Source: Alistipes sp. (lineage in GTDB: Bacteria > Bacteroidota > Bacteroidia > Bacteroidales > Rikenellaceae). From it: a stretch of 63,661 nucleotides of DNA. Below, one piece after another: positions 35,877-45,063 of this stretch. The stretch is from the NCBI GenBank assembly GCA_021201825.1, contig JAJQED010000008.1:187511-251171 (forward strand). The letters are read 5' to 3'. Made by a program: the position numbers and the translations under genes. Positions within the stretch are counted from its first letter, which is position 1, and every line of letters begins with the position of its first letter. The notes beneath the pieces are model-generated. The model ran no database searches. It was not told the origin of the DNA and saw nothing but the letters and a program-made list of their open reading frames with translations.

Positions 35877-36440
35877 ATGAAAAAGACGCTTAATGTCAAT
35901 ATCGGGAACATGGCTTTCACGATCGACGAAGACGCTTACTACACCCTGAGCGGCTATTACGACGATATCCGCAGCAGGCTGTACGAGTCGGACAAGCAGG
36001 AGGTGATGGAGGATATCGAATCCCGTACGGCCGACATATTCCGGGAGAACCTCGGCTTCCCGGCCCAGGTGGTAACCCTGAGCCTTGTTAAAAGGGCGAT
36101 CGCCATTATCGGCAACGCTTCGGATTTCGGGGAGAGGAAATACGACTATTCCGACACCGGCAAACGAGGCGCCCCGGTTTTCGGCCGCACCGAGGGAAAA
36201 CTCTACCGCTCGCGTTACGACAAGATACTGGGCGGGGTGTGCGGCGGGTTGGCCGAGCATTTCGGGATCGACCCCACACTGGTCAGGATAATTATTTTCC
36301 TGTCGTTCTTCCTCGGCAGTCTCGGGTTCTGGATATACCTCGTGCTTTGGATCGTAGTGCCCCTCGAACCGGAGAGGCCCGATTACGACACGTTTTATTA
36401 CGAGACACGTTATTACGGTAAAAGAAAGGATAGGTTATGA
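35877..36440 (+). CDS. PspC domain protein, short form
   Basis: A 187-residue protein. The N-terminal 80 residues (VNIGNMAFTIDEDAYYTLSGYYDDI) are the Bacteroidetes module that commonly precedes PspC. The PspC domain is at about 105-160 (LYRSRYDKILGGVCGGLAEH) and carries one or two membrane helices. PspC senses envelope stress in Proteobacteria. The stop overlaps the start of the PadR gene by 4 bases, a sign of translational coupling. Confidence 0.88.
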   Translation: MKKTLNVNIGNMAFTIDEDAYYTLSGYYDDIRSRLYESDKQEVMEDIESRTADIFRENLGFPAQVVTLSLVKRAIAIIGNASDFGERKYDYSDTGKRGAPVFGRTEGKLYRSRYDKILGGVCGGLAEHFGIDPTLVRIIIFLSFFLGSLGFWIYLVLWIVVPLEPERPDYDTFYYETRYYGKRKDRL

Positions 36441-36766
36441 GCGCGGACAACATTAAGGCGCAGATGCGCAAAGGGATCCTGGAGTATTGCATACTGTCGA
36501 TACTTTCACGGAACGACGCCTATGCTTCGCAGATCATTTCCGAGCTGAAGCAGGCCGAAATGATAGTGGTCGAGGGCACCCTCTACCCGCTGCTCACACG
36601 GCAGAAGAACCAGGGGTTGCTGACCTACCGCTGGGAGGAATCCACTCAGGGTCCCCCGCGGAAATACTACACCATCACCGAGACGGGGCGGCAGCTGCTC
36701 GCACAGTTGGATGCCGCCTGGGACGAGCTGGTACAGCAGATAAACGTTATCAGGGGTAAAGAGTAA
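36437..36766 (+). CDS. PadR-family transcriptional regulator
   Basis: A 109-residue winged-helix repressor. The HTH region is MRKGILEYCILSILSRNDAY, followed by QIISELKQAEMIVVEGTLYP, the typical PadR wing lead-in. RKYYTITETGRQLL closes the domain. It lies between two PspC genes and probably represses the operon through the inverted repeat at 35777-35801. Confidence 0.92.
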   Translation: MSADNIKAQMRKGILEYCILSILSRNDAYASQIISELKQAEMIVVEGTLYPLLTRQKNQGLLTYRWEESTQGPPRKYYTITETGRQLLAQLDAAWDELVQQINVIRGKE

Positions 36767-36786
36767 TTAGGATTAAAACCACCGCT

Positions 36787-38052
36787 ATGAAAGAGATAAT
36801 TAAAGCCAGCCTTGCAGGCATCGGGTTCGTCTTCGACCAGGACGCCTACCAAATCACGGAAGCCTACCTCGACAAACTGGCAGGCATCTACAAGTCCAAT
36901 CCCGACGGCAGGGAGATAATCGCCGATATCGAGGCCCGGATGGTAGAGATAATCCTATCGCGGCAGACCTCCGAGCAGGTCGTGGACCGGGAGACCGCCG
37001 AGGAAGTAATCAGCCAGATGGGCACTCCCGAGCAGGTCGGGGGCGAATCCACCGGGTCGGTTCCGGTGCCGGTGGAGGGTCCGTTCCCGCGCAGGCTCTA
37101 CCGCAACCTCGACGGCGCCAAGCTGGGCGGGGTATGCAACGGGCTTGGGAATTATTTCGATGTGGACCCGGTTTTCGTCCGCATCGCGATGGCCTCGCCG
37201 CTGTTCTTCCTGATCATATTCCCCTCTGTCGGGTTCCATGCCCTCAACGCGTTCCTGGGGTCGCTGTTCGGCGCTATCTGCCTGCTCTATATCATTATGT
37301 GGTTCGCGGTCCCGGCCGCCAAGACCCCGAGGCAGAAATTGGAGATGAAAGGCCGCCGGATAACGGCATACGACATCGAGAGGGAGATGGCCGCCAGCGG
37401 GGGCAACCTCGACCGGCGGCAGCCACAGAGTGCCATGGCACGGTTGTTCTCCGTACTGGGCACGGTGATCCTGTTCGGGCTGAAACTTCTTCTGCTGCTT
37501 ATCGGGTTCGCTTTCGCCGTTGCGGCATTCGGGGTCTTTATCAGCATTATCGGCCTGTTCGTAGGCAGCTCGTGGATGGTGCTGGACGGATGGGACGACG
37601 TGGGGATCCTGGCTTTCGGCAATGCGTCCGGCATACCTGCCAGGGCATTCATGGCCATGTTCCTCGGGGTGATACTCATTCCGCTTGTCATGCTGGTATA
37701 CCAATTGATACGCCTTACCCTGGGCAGGAAGAACAACAACACCCTGATGTGGATACTTGGCGGGGCCTGGATACTGTTGGCCGTGTTCACCACCATAACG
37801 GCCCTCTCGAACCGGACGGCGATCCAGGATTTCCGGGGCATCCGTTATGATTTCTCCGATCCGCGTGAAACTACCCCGGGCCAGGACGGCTGGGAGATCT
37901 ACGAGGAGAATGTAAGACGGTTCCGTGAAGAGCAACAGGCCGCCGCCGAGGCCGAGGCCGGGCCGGAAGAAACCGTAACGGTAGAACTGCCGGTCGTAGA
38001 AGAGACAACGGCCGACGACGGGGTGACAGTCAACCCGACCGTGTTGGAATAA
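36787..38052 (+). CDS. PspC domain protein, long form
   Basis: A 421-residue membrane protein with the same N-terminal module as the 35877 gene (FVFDQDAYQITEAYLDKL), a PspC domain (RLYRNLDGAKLGGVCNGLGNY) at about 100-175, and then four or more further membrane helices from about residue 215. The C-terminal 60 residues are acidic and Glu/Ala-rich. It is 20 bases downstream of padR. Bacteroidetes commonly pair a PadR gene with this long PspC protein; function is unproven. Confidence 0.87.
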   Translation: MKEIIKASLAGIGFVFDQDAYQITEAYLDKLAGIYKSNPDGREIIADIEARMVEIILSRQTSEQVVDRETAEEVISQMGTPEQVGGESTGSVPVPVEGPFPRRLYRNLDGAKLGGVCNGLGNYFDVDPVFVRIAMASPLFFLIIFPSVGFHALNAFLGSLFGAICLLYIIMWFAVPAAKTPRQKLEMKGRRITAYDIEREMAASGGNLDRRQPQSAMARLFSVLGTVILFGLKLLLLLIGFAFAVAAFGVFISIIGLFVGSSWMVLDGWDDVGILAFGNASGIPARAFMAMFLGVILIPLVMLVYQLIRLTLGRKNNNTLMWILGGAWILLAVFTTITALSNRTAIQDFRGIRYDFSDPRETTPGQDGWEIYEENVRRFREEQQAAAEAEAGPEETVTVELPVVEETTADDGVTVNPTVLE

Positions 38053-38086
38053 CGGCCACGAATTCAGATCAAGTAAATCGCAAATT

Positions 38087-38443
38087 ATGGAAATAACGGA
38101 TAAGAACGGGCATAAGGTACGGCCCCAGGCCTACCGCAGGGAGAAGAATATATTTATCGGGGCCGCCATCACGGTTTGCGGCGTGGTGTGGCTGTTGTAT
38201 AATTTCGATATTGTAGGCGCGAAATTCTTCGACCGGTTCTTCTCATGGCAGGTTCTTTTGATGGCCCTTGGCGGGTACTTCCTGGTCTTCCGCAAATGGA
38301 TCGCCGGGGCGGCACTGCTGCTGACCGGCTTCTCGTTCGCAATGGCAGACTGGTACGACCTGACGCTGCCCGTACGGCAGGTGATCCTGCCCATGCTGCT
38401 GATAGCGGCCGGGATAGCGGTAATGCTGCAAAAGAGATACTAA
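38087..38443 (+). CDS. LiaI/LiaF-like transmembrane protein
   Basis: A 118-residue protein with four hydrophobic segments, starting IFIGAAITVCGVVWLLYNFD, then LLMALGGYFLVF, AALLLTGFSFAMADW and a final helix before a basic end (LQKRY). This resembles the LiaI-LiaF-like membrane region (DUF5668) found with PspC proteins. It is the last gene of the stress operon. Confidence 0.75.
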   Translation: MEITDKNGHKVRPQAYRREKNIFIGAAITVCGVVWLLYNFDIVGAKFFDRFFSWQVLLMALGGYFLVFRKWIAGAALLLTGFSFAMADWYDLTLPVRQVILPMLLIAAGIAVMLQKRY

Positions 38444-38462
38444 AGCGCGTGACCCTCAAAAT

Positions 38463-38499
38463 GTACGGGGCCGGGTTCACTGCGAACCCGGCCCCGTAC
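38463..38499. terminator. GC-rich hairpin after the PspC operon
   Basis: A perfect inverted repeat with arms GTACGGGGCCGGGTTC and complement around a 5-base loop, 20 bases after the stop codon. No long T run follows, so termination strength is uncertain. Confidence 0.65.
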
Positions 38500-38631
38500 G
38501 TTCTGCCCTGCCCGGCACCCGGTTTGCACTTCCCATAACCGGCGTTTAGCCCATGCGGCCGAAAATATGGCCCCCGAAGGCTTTTAACAAAGGCTTAACG
38601 CACTTTTTAAAAAATTTTATAAAATTTATAA

Positions 38632-38639
38632 TAACTTTG
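38632..38639 (+). promoter_or_regulatory. Promoter -7 box of pfkA
   Basis: TAACTTTG matches TAnnTTTG in a very AT-rich stretch 27 bases before the ATG. An AGGAGG-like ribosome binding site precedes the start. Confidence 0.7.
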
Positions 38640-38665
38640 CAGCGAATTAATCAGGAGGAAAAAAG

Positions 38666-39646
38666 ATGCATAACATCAAGTGTGTGGGCATACTTACATC
38701 GGGGGGAGACGCCCCGGCGATGAACGCCGCCATCCGGGCGGTGACCCGTACGGCCATCTACCACGGCATGGAGGTCAAGGGGATAATGCGCGGGTACAAA
38801 GGGCTTATTTCCGGGGAGATAATACCGTTCCGCACCCAGAACGTGAGCAACATAATCCAACAGGGAGGTACCATACTCAAGACCGCCCGAAGCAAGGAAT
38901 TCGAAACCGAAGAGGGCCGCAGGGTTGCTTTCGAGAATATGAAGAAAGAGGATATCGACGCACTTGTAGTTATCGGGGGCGACGGTTCGCTTACCGGGGC
39001 CCGCATCTTCGCCGCCGAATACGACATCCCGATCGTGGGCCTGCCCGGTACGATAGACAACGACCTGTTCGGTACCGATACGACCATAGGCTACGATACG
39101 GCGCTCAACACCATAATGCAGGCTGTGGACAAGATCAGGGACACGGCAAGTTCGCACGAACGGCTTTTCTTTATCGAGGTCATGGGCCGTAACGCTGGCT
39201 TTCTGGCCCTCAACGGGGCGATAGCCACCGGGGCTGAGGCGGCCATCATTCCGGAGATCGCCACCGAAGTGGACCAGTTGGCCGAACTGATACAGAACGG
39301 GTTCCGCAAGAGTAAGAACAGCAGTATCGTGCTGGTAGCCGAGAGCGAGCTCACCGGCGGTGCGCTGGGCCTTGCCGACCGCGTGAAAAAGGAGTTCCCG
39401 GAATACGACGTGAGGGTGACCATCCTGGGACATATCCAACGGGGCGGCTCCCCTACGGCAAGCGACCGCATACTTGCCAGCCGCATGGGCGAGGCGGCGA
39501 TCAACGCCCTGCTCGACGGACAGCGCAATGTAATGGTCGGCATCCAGAACGAGGAGCTGGTCTATGTCCCGTTCACCAAGGCCATCCGCAAGGACAAACC
39601 CATCAACCGCGACCTGCTTAACACGGTCAAGATACTTTCCATTTAA
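38666..39646 (+). CDS. pfkA: ATP-dependent 6-phosphofructokinase
   Basis: Commits fructose-6-phosphate to glycolysis. The protein has 326 residues. Motifs are [45 protein letters not shown] (catalytic Asp in the TIDND block), [11 protein letters not shown] and [14 protein letters not shown]. Gly-Asp-Gly in the GGDGS loop favours ATP over pyrophosphate as phosphoryl donor. It has its own promoter and terminator. Confidence 0.96.
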   Translation: MHNIKCVGILTSGGDAPAMNAAIRAVTRTAIYHGMEVKGIMRGYKGLISGEIIPFRTQNVSNIIQQGGTILKTARSKEFETEEGRRVAFENMKKEDIDALVVIGGDGSLTGARIFAAEYDIPIVGLPGTIDNDLFGTDTTIGYDTALNTIMQAVDKIRDTASSHERLFFIEVMGRNAGFLALNGAIATGAEAAIIPEIATEVDQLAELIQNGFRKSKNSSIVLVAESELTGGALGLADRVKKEFPEYDVRVTILGHIQRGGSPTASDRILASRMGEAAINALLDGQRNVMVGIQNEELVYVPFTKAIRKDKPINRDLLNTVKILSI

Positions 39647-39668
39647 GGCCGTTGCAAACCATAAGTCA

Positions 39669-39696
39669 GGGACCCGAATACACGGGTCCCTTTTTT
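39669..39696 (+). terminator. Rho-independent terminator of pfkA
   Basis: Arms GGGACCCG and CGGGTCCC around a six-base loop, followed by six T. Confidence 0.9.
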
Positions 39697-39776
39697 ATGC
39701 CGCACGGGCAAAATGCAGGGTAAGGCCGGCGGTTTTAATCCGGAAACGGTTAATTTTACGGCTTACAGTCCGGCTT

Positions 39777-40277
39777 ATGAAAACACTCCTTTTCCCGCTC
39801 CTTATATTGTTACTGTGCCCGGTGGCGATCTACGGCGCCCTATCGGAGCCGGAACCTGTCCGCGACGCACAATTTCCCGGACCGGATTCCATTAACGGGG
39901 TCTATATACCCATGGACATTCACGATGCGATCCGGGAGATCGACGGCATGATGGACGAGACCCGGAAGCATGAGATAACGGGTATGACGCAAGAAGAGTT
40001 TACCGGGCTGGCGCACTTGTCCCTGGGCATCGGTTTGCGAAACGAGTGGGGTTTGTGGAGCGGGTCACGCCTCGCGGAATATTTCAACGGCCTGGGGATA
40101 TACCATCCCGACAATATGTCCGGGATCATTCTGGTGAGCTACCACCGCCACCTTACCGGCAAGCCGCTGAAAATCAAAAAACAGGTAGCCCTATATAAGA
40201 AGTCGCAGAAAAAATCTGACCGCCGGTATCGAAGATCTGCCCGGGAGAACGGCGTCCGGGACGGCCTTACGGAATAG
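39777..40277 (+). CDS. Secreted DUF6794-type protein
   Basis: A 166-residue protein with a signal peptide (MKTLLFPLLILLLCPVAIYG). The central block matches the DUF6794 pattern: GVYIPMDIHDAIREIDGMM, then GIGLRNEWGLWSGSRLAEYF and GIYHPDNMSGIILVSYHR. Function unknown. The C-terminal 30 residues are very basic (KKSQKKSDRRYRRSAREN). The ATG at 39777 is used because the earlier in-frame start lies inside pfkA. Confidence 0.8.
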   Translation: MKTLLFPLLILLLCPVAIYGALSEPEPVRDAQFPGPDSINGVYIPMDIHDAIREIDGMMDETRKHEITGMTQEEFTGLAHLSLGIGLRNEWGLWSGSRLAEYFNGLGIYHPDNMSGIILVSYHRHLTGKPLKIKKQVALYKKSQKKSDRRYRRSARENGVRDGLTE

Positions 40278-40540
40278 CGGGTCAGACACGTTCCCGGGCC
40301 GTGGGTCACCCTACCGCTCCTTACGGCCGGTAGGGGAAACCGCTTCAGGGATGACGCTTCCCGTGCAGGCGAATCGCGACCATAAAAAGAGTACGGTGTT
40401 GATGTAGTTGACGATGGCGGCCCGGATCATAATAGTGATATCGTACGGCACCAACGCGGATGACGGATATTGTCGAGGAATGCATAAAGTTTCGGTTGGG
40501 TCCCGGTGGGGGGACCACTTAATGAAATAACAGGAAAAGG

Positions 40541-41206
40541 ATGGTAAAAGCAGTAGTTTTCGATCTGGACGGCACTATCGGCAATACCCTGCCGTTGTGC
40601 ATCGCGGCATTTCGTGAGGCCGTGGAACCGTATATGGACAGGGCGCTCTCCGACGGGGATATTATCGCCACGTTCGGCCCCAGTGAGGAGGGAACCATTA
40701 TGCAGCTTATCCCGGACCATTACAGTGAGGGGGTGGAAGCCTACCTGCACCACTACGCCCGGCTCCATGACCGTTGTCCCACTCCGTTCGACGGGATAAG
40801 GGAAATCATCGACAAGCTCCGGTCAGCCGGTTTAACCGTTGCCCTTGTGACCGGCAAGGGTGCCCGAAGCTGTGAAATAACTCTGGCCCGATACGGATTG
40901 TCGGAGGTATTCGATACCATCGAGACGGGTTCCCCGGCAGGCCAGCGGAAAAAACAGGGGATAGAGGCCGTTATGGCGGCCTACGGCCTGAACCCGGACG
41001 AACTGATTTACGTGGGCGATGCCCCGGGCGATATAGAGGTATGCCATGCCCTCGGGGTACCGATCGTTGCGGCCGCCTGGGCCGAAACGGCCGACCCGGA
41101 AGCATTGTTACCGCTCTGTCCCCACCGTATTTTCCACTCCGTGGTCGACTTTAACGCCTATATAGATATTGAAATTTTGGGTACCGGGATAACGGGATAT
41201 AAATAA
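40541..41206 (+). CDS. HAD-superfamily hydrolase (phosphoglycolate phosphatase-like)
   Basis: A 221-residue phosphatase. HAD motif I is VVFDLDGTIGN, motif II is VTGKGARS, the Lys is in QRKKQGIEAVMAA, and motif IV is IYVGDAPGDIEVCHALG. The cap is of the small helical C1 type. Substrate unknown; phosphoglycolate phosphatases and pyrophosphatases share this pattern. Confidence 0.88.
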   Translation: MVKAVVFDLDGTIGNTLPLCIAAFREAVEPYMDRALSDGDIIATFGPSEEGTIMQLIPDHYSEGVEAYLHHYARLHDRCPTPFDGIREIIDKLRSAGLTVALVTGKGARSCEITLARYGLSEVFDTIETGSPAGQRKKQGIEAVMAAYGLNPDELIYVGDAPGDIEVCHALGVPIVAAAWAETADPEALLPLCPHRIFHSVVDFNAYIDIEILGTGITGYK

Positions 41207-41294
41207 ATATTACTTAACGGGAATTTGATCACCCCGATTACGCAAAAGTTATCCGGTCAGTCCAGTCCCCTAAGGCGGGCTCGGGTGGGATCCG

Positions 41295-41774
41295 CTAATC
41301 GAAACTTACGGTATAGTAAATATAGTTCGTGATGCCGAACCGCTCGTACCACTGCGAGGGATGGACCAGCGAATCCCGCAGGCCGCAGTAATCCACTACC
41401 TCATGCTCTTCTCCGTAATATTCCCTTGTCGTTTTAATCCCCGGCGTGTAAGCGAATACCGGGATATCCCTGTCGGCGGGCGTTTCCAATTCGGTTTCCA
41501 GAAGCATATGGTATTCATACGGCATTTCCATCTCCCTTAAATTATAGTACGTATCCTCGATCACGATATACAATTTGAAAGTTTCGTCGGACACGCGGGA
41601 TGCCATAGCCTTGATGATCACCGTATCGCTCTTCATCGGGGAATAGATCGCCATTTCGTTGGTGACCACCTCCGGCCCGGTAACGATGTGTTCCGTCAGT
41701 ACCGCTTTCTTCCCGCTTAGCGCTCCCTGCAACTGTGCATTAAAATGCGCGATATCCATCAACACCATTATCAT
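41295..41774 (-). CDS. Hypothetical protein, possibly N-terminally truncated
   Basis: A 159-residue protein I do not recognise. There is no signal peptide. The frame stays open upstream of the ATG to a TAG about 30 bases away, and the translated extension (APVSQDEL) looks like a continuation of the same protein. It may therefore be a remnant of a longer gene. The C-terminus has paired aromatic residues (NYIYYTVSF). Confidence 0.55.
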   Translation of the reverse strand: MIMVLMDIAHFNAQLQGALSGKKAVLTEHIVTGPEVVTNEMAIYSPMKSDTVIIKAMASRVSDETFKLYIVIEDTYYNLREMEMPYEYHMLLETELETPADRDIPVFAYTPGIKTTREYYGEEHEVVDYCGLRDSLVHPSQWYERFGITNYIYYTVSFD

Positions 41775-42486
41775 CAGCTCGTCCTGGCTGACCGGAGCCG
41801 GTGGCTACTGCCTTTGTCAATCAGGTGATGGCCTGGGAAAGCGAAACGTGGCGGAAGCCTCATATATAATCGCCGTACCGTCCCGGCAAACGGTTTATCG
41901 AAACGGCTGCGAACAATCCGGCGCAGCACTGTTCAGTCATAGGCCCGTGTCCTTCGTCCCTGTGCGCCTATCGTGGTGGGAACTAAGCCCGGTAAGCGGT
42001 TTTCCGTTTTCATCGGCTGCCCTGACCCTGCCTTATGCCATGCGGGCGTTCGTCCCTGTACCGGCCTCTCAAACTTTTGGTTATCCTTTATACCAGCCCT
42101 GGGTTGACGGTATGTATTAAACCTGACCTTATCCGGTTCTGCTTACTGCTGTTCCAGGCAAGCCCCTGTCAATTCTTTGTCGCCGTAAAAACGTCTTACC
42201 ACCTCCCAAAAACCTCCATACAGGGTATAAGTGCTATATCCGGCTTCCGACCGATCCATAACTGTTCGGGAACCTCCTTTACCGGGTTATTGTATTTCTG
42301 CGGGCAAAGGTGTTTACGCGCTCTTAACGGGTTGTAAAGTTCTTTCGGCCCTGGCAGATTCCGTCAAAAAATCTTCCTCCGGGGAGCGTATTTTTTGCGG
42401 AAAACTTGACAACCCTAACCCCTACACCAGGTATCGCCCATAAAAACAATAACCGACAAAGGCAGTCGGTTCTAAAAAAATCAGTT
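41775..42486. other. Non-coding stretch before the mobile-element genes
   Basis: About 710 bases with no convincing gene; open frames have no recognisable content. Base composition changes here, from the GC-rich chromosome to the more AT-rich mobile-element genes, so the left junction of an insertion may lie inside. No direct repeat, tRNA gene or integrase was seen. Confidence 0.4.
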
Positions 42487-43014
42487 ATGGAAAATTTATC
42501 AGAAGCACGGGTTTATGTAGGCACTTATGCCAAGTATAATGAAGGTTCCATTTACGGGAAGTGGTTAGACCTCTCGGATTATAGCGACAAAGAAGATTTT
42601 TACGAGGCTTGCCGCCAGCTTCACAGCGACGAGGAAGACCCGGAGTTTATGTTTCAGGATTTCGAGAACATACCTACATCGCTTATCGGCGAAAGCTGGA
42701 TGTCGGATAACCTGTTTGAAGTGATCGAGGCCGTTTCGGATATGGACGAAAGCGAGCAGGATGCCTTTTATATATGGCTTAACGACGGCAGCCGGGATAT
42801 TGACACGGACGATATTAACGGGCTTATCAGTTCCTTCCGCAACGATTACCAGGGCGCCTACAAAGACGAAGAAGATTACGCCTATGATGTTGTCGAGCAG
42901 TGTTACGACCTGCCGGAGTTCGCAAAAACCTATTTCGATTACGAGAAGTTTGCCCGCGACCTGTTTATGACCGATTACTGGTTCGAGGACGGCCACGTTT
43001 TTAGCCGCTGCTAA
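42487..43014 (+). CDS. ardA: ArdA-family antirestriction protein
   Basis: A very acidic 175-residue DNA mimic that blocks type I restriction enzymes when a mobile element enters a new host. The ATG at 42487 (MENLSEARVYVGTYAKYNEG) matches the ArdA start; the longer frame from 42406 is rejected. Typical segments are GKWLDLSDYSDKEDFYEA and DMDESEQDAFYIWLN. The pattern of Asp/Glu pairs continues throughout. A sign of a conjugative element. Confidence 0.93.
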   Translation: MENLSEARVYVGTYAKYNEGSIYGKWLDLSDYSDKEDFYEACRQLHSDEEDPEFMFQDFENIPTSLIGESWMSDNLFEVIEAVSDMDESEQDAFYIWLNDGSRDIDTDDINGLISSFRNDYQGAYKDEEDYAYDVVEQCYDLPEFAKTYFDYEKFARDLFMTDYWFEDGHVFSRC

Positions 43015-43059
43015 CCCCCCGGCCAGATAACACGAAAAGGCGGTACCCTCCGCCTTTTT

Positions 43060-43404
43060 TTATGCTCTTTGCAGGGATGATCCTTTACCCGTCAGGGTCG
43101 TACTTTTCCGGGTCGCCCCCTTTGGAAAAGTGCGATTTATGAAAGCCTCCACATCGCTCTCGCGGTAGTACGTCTTATGGTATATGGTCTGGTAGGGCAA
43201 CTCGCCCGAAGTGCGGTAACGCTGCAAGGTGCGCTTACTCACATGAAGCAGTTGGCACACATCCTGGTTATCCAGCAGCCGTTCGCCATTCAGAAAATTA
43301 TACCTGCCCGATATTTGTTGCAGGTTGTCGTCCAGGCTGTCAAACCGCCCGATAAACCGCTCGAACCATTCTTGCAGCCATACGAATAAATCTTTATCTC
43401 CCAT
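43060..43404 (-). CDS. Excisionase-like helix-turn-helix protein
   Basis: A 114-residue protein with an HTH of the MerR/excisionase type: LDNQDVCQLLHVSKRTLQRY, followed by TSGELPYQTIYHKTYYRESD. Such small genes come in pairs in Bacteroidetes conjugative transposons, where they control excision. It is 7 bases downstream of the similar gene at 43412-43795. Confidence 0.85.
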   Translation of the reverse strand: MGDKDLFVWLQEWFERFIGRFDSLDDNLQQISGRYNFLNGERLLDNQDVCQLLHVSKRTLQRYRTSGELPYQTIYHKTYYRESDVEAFINRTFPKGATRKSTTLTGKGSSLQRA

Positions 43405-43411
43405 AATACAG

Positions 43412-43795
43412 CTATTTTAGTTTGTTAATCTTCCTTGTTCCCGCAGCCCTTCGGCTCTCATTGTACGCCTGGTGCGCTCTGAGCAGTTCGCCTTCCTGAC
43501 GGTACTTACTTGCCACCACACGCCCGGACATGGCCCGGTGTATTTCCTCCAGGGTGTACCAAACCCGGCCGCCCCGTATCGAGTAGGTTATTTCCCCGGC
43601 CGAGCGCATCCGTTGAAGGGTGCGGGTGCTGACCTCCAGCAGGGCGGCAGCTTCCCCGTTCGTTATCCATACCTGGCCGGGATCGGGTGCCGGTTCGGCC
43701 TCCCTTTCCGTCCGGGCCTTGATGAAGTCGTAAACCCGGTCGATCTTGCGAACGAGGGATTTATAGGCTTCCGAATCAATAGTAATTACCTTCAT
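43412..43795 (-). CDS. Excisionase-like helix-turn-helix protein
   Basis: A 127-residue protein (start at 43795, MKVITIDSEAYKSLVRKI). The HTH is ITNGEAAALLEVSTRTLQRM with the following SAGEITYSIRGGRVWYTLEE. It is a paralogue in arrangement, though not in close sequence, of the gene just downstream. It likely acts with rteC-type regulators in excision control of the element. Confidence 0.85.
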   Translation of the reverse strand: MKVITIDSEAYKSLVRKIDRVYDFIKARTEREAEPAPDPGQVWITNGEAAALLEVSTRTLQRMRSAGEITYSIRGGRVWYTLEEIHRAMSGRVVASKYRQEGELLRAHQAYNESRRAAGTRKINKLK

Positions 43796-44204
43796 GTTTT
43801 CCGCTTCTTTGGGTTGTAGCGGCAAAGTTCAGCAGTAATACCAGGCGTTGTAAGGAGGCTGGGTGTGGTTTTTCTGGGTACGGCCCGCCGGACGGCTCCC
43901 GGCCGCATTTTTTGGATATGAGAAATGCGACCAGACCCAATTTTCGGAACCGGAAAATAGGGTACGCGATTTCCGAAGGCCGGAAAACGTGCTGACGGCA
44001 AAGCCTTTAAAGGAAGGTATTGATTGAATAAAGGAAAAGGGAAATTACGCCCGGCCCGATTTTTTTTAAATCGGCTTTTGTGGGCTTTGCATGGCCTTAT
44101 AGGGCCATATTTCGCCCGGTTCCCTGTTGGAATTAAGGCAAACCCAGGCTGGGTATAAACCGGCCCGTAGGTCTATTTTTAAGGGAGTTTTAAGGTTGTG
44201 GGTA
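43796..44204. other. Non-coding stretch of about 400 bases
   Basis: AT-variable sequence between the excisionase-like pair and the RibD-like gene. Nothing coding or clearly structured was recognised. Confidence 0.4.
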
Positions 44205-44729
44205 CTACCGCTGGGCTGTGTACCGGGCCTGGATAATCCCGCCCTCGAATATTTGATGCTCCGACAGCTTCCAATAGGCAACCCGGTCGGACTGTCCGAA
44301 AAAAGCGGTACCCCTGCCGAGGGTTACGGGCAGAATGTTCAGCACTACCTCGTCGATCAGTCCGGCTCCGAGGAACCGTGCGACAGTTCTGGTGTCTCCG
44401 GCAAGCCATATATCCCCGCCGACACTCTCGCGTAGCGCCTCCACCGCACCCGCCGGATCCTTCTCCCCACACAGGATAATTTCGGCCCCTGCCGGTGCGG
44501 CAATATCATAGGGCGATAATATATAGCATTTTTTACTCCCGAAGGGCCACAGGTCGGAGCCTTGCAGGGCAGCGTAATGAATCCCGCTTATCGCCACATT
44601 ATCGACCGAGCGGAGAAAGCCGTCGCCCAGGCCCGGATCGCTGTTCTGTTCCAGCCACCGCCAGGCTTCATTGTCGGCCTCGGCCACGAAGCCGTCCAGA
44701 GTTATGAATGAATAGATTATTATTTTCAT
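44205..44729 (-). CDS. RibD C-terminal/DHFR-like reductase
   Basis: A 174-residue protein of the RibD C-terminal domain superfamily, which shares the dihydrofolate reductase fold. It starts MKIIIYSFITLDGFVAE. The NADPH site is expected in SVGGDIWLAGDTRTVARFL, followed by LIDEVVLNILPVTLGRG. Single-domain versions like this are frequent cargo on Bacteroidetes mobile elements. Neither trimethoprim resistance nor a physiological substrate can be read from the sequence. Confidence 0.87.
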   Translation of the reverse strand: MKIIIYSFITLDGFVAEADNEAWRWLEQNSDPGLGDGFLRSVDNVAISGIHYAALQGSDLWPFGSKKCYILSPYDIAAPAGAEIILCGEKDPAGAVEALRESVGGDIWLAGDTRTVARFLGAGLIDEVVLNILPVTLGRGTAFFGQSDRVAYWKLSEHQIFEGGIIQARYTAQR

Positions 44730-45063
44730 CGTTTCCGTGTATTAGAGGAGCCTCCGATTGCGAAAAGGCGCGGAAGTTGCGCCGCTTATCGGGAGGTACT
44801 GACTATACCTTAAACGAGCCAACGCAAATCCACGCCAAATGCGTGAATACCGCGCTTATGACTTCTCGTTTATCCGTTTAAAGTGTCAGTTTTCCCGATA
44901 AAAAGAAAAAGCGTGTATCCATTTCCCGGCCTCTGGTCGCATCATTGCTACTGCAAACCATAAGCCGGTCTATCTATTCAAAGTCTGTTTATACCATACT
45001 GCGAATTTTAATTCGGTTGCAAATCTATATCTTTTTCCTAATATAACCCACAGATAGCCCGCT
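44730..45063. other. Non-coding AT-rich stretch between the RibD-like gene and rteC
   Basis: About 330 bases. No gene is seen. It should hold the promoter of the leftward RibD-like gene, but no clean TAnnTTTG box was found. Confidence 0.4.
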
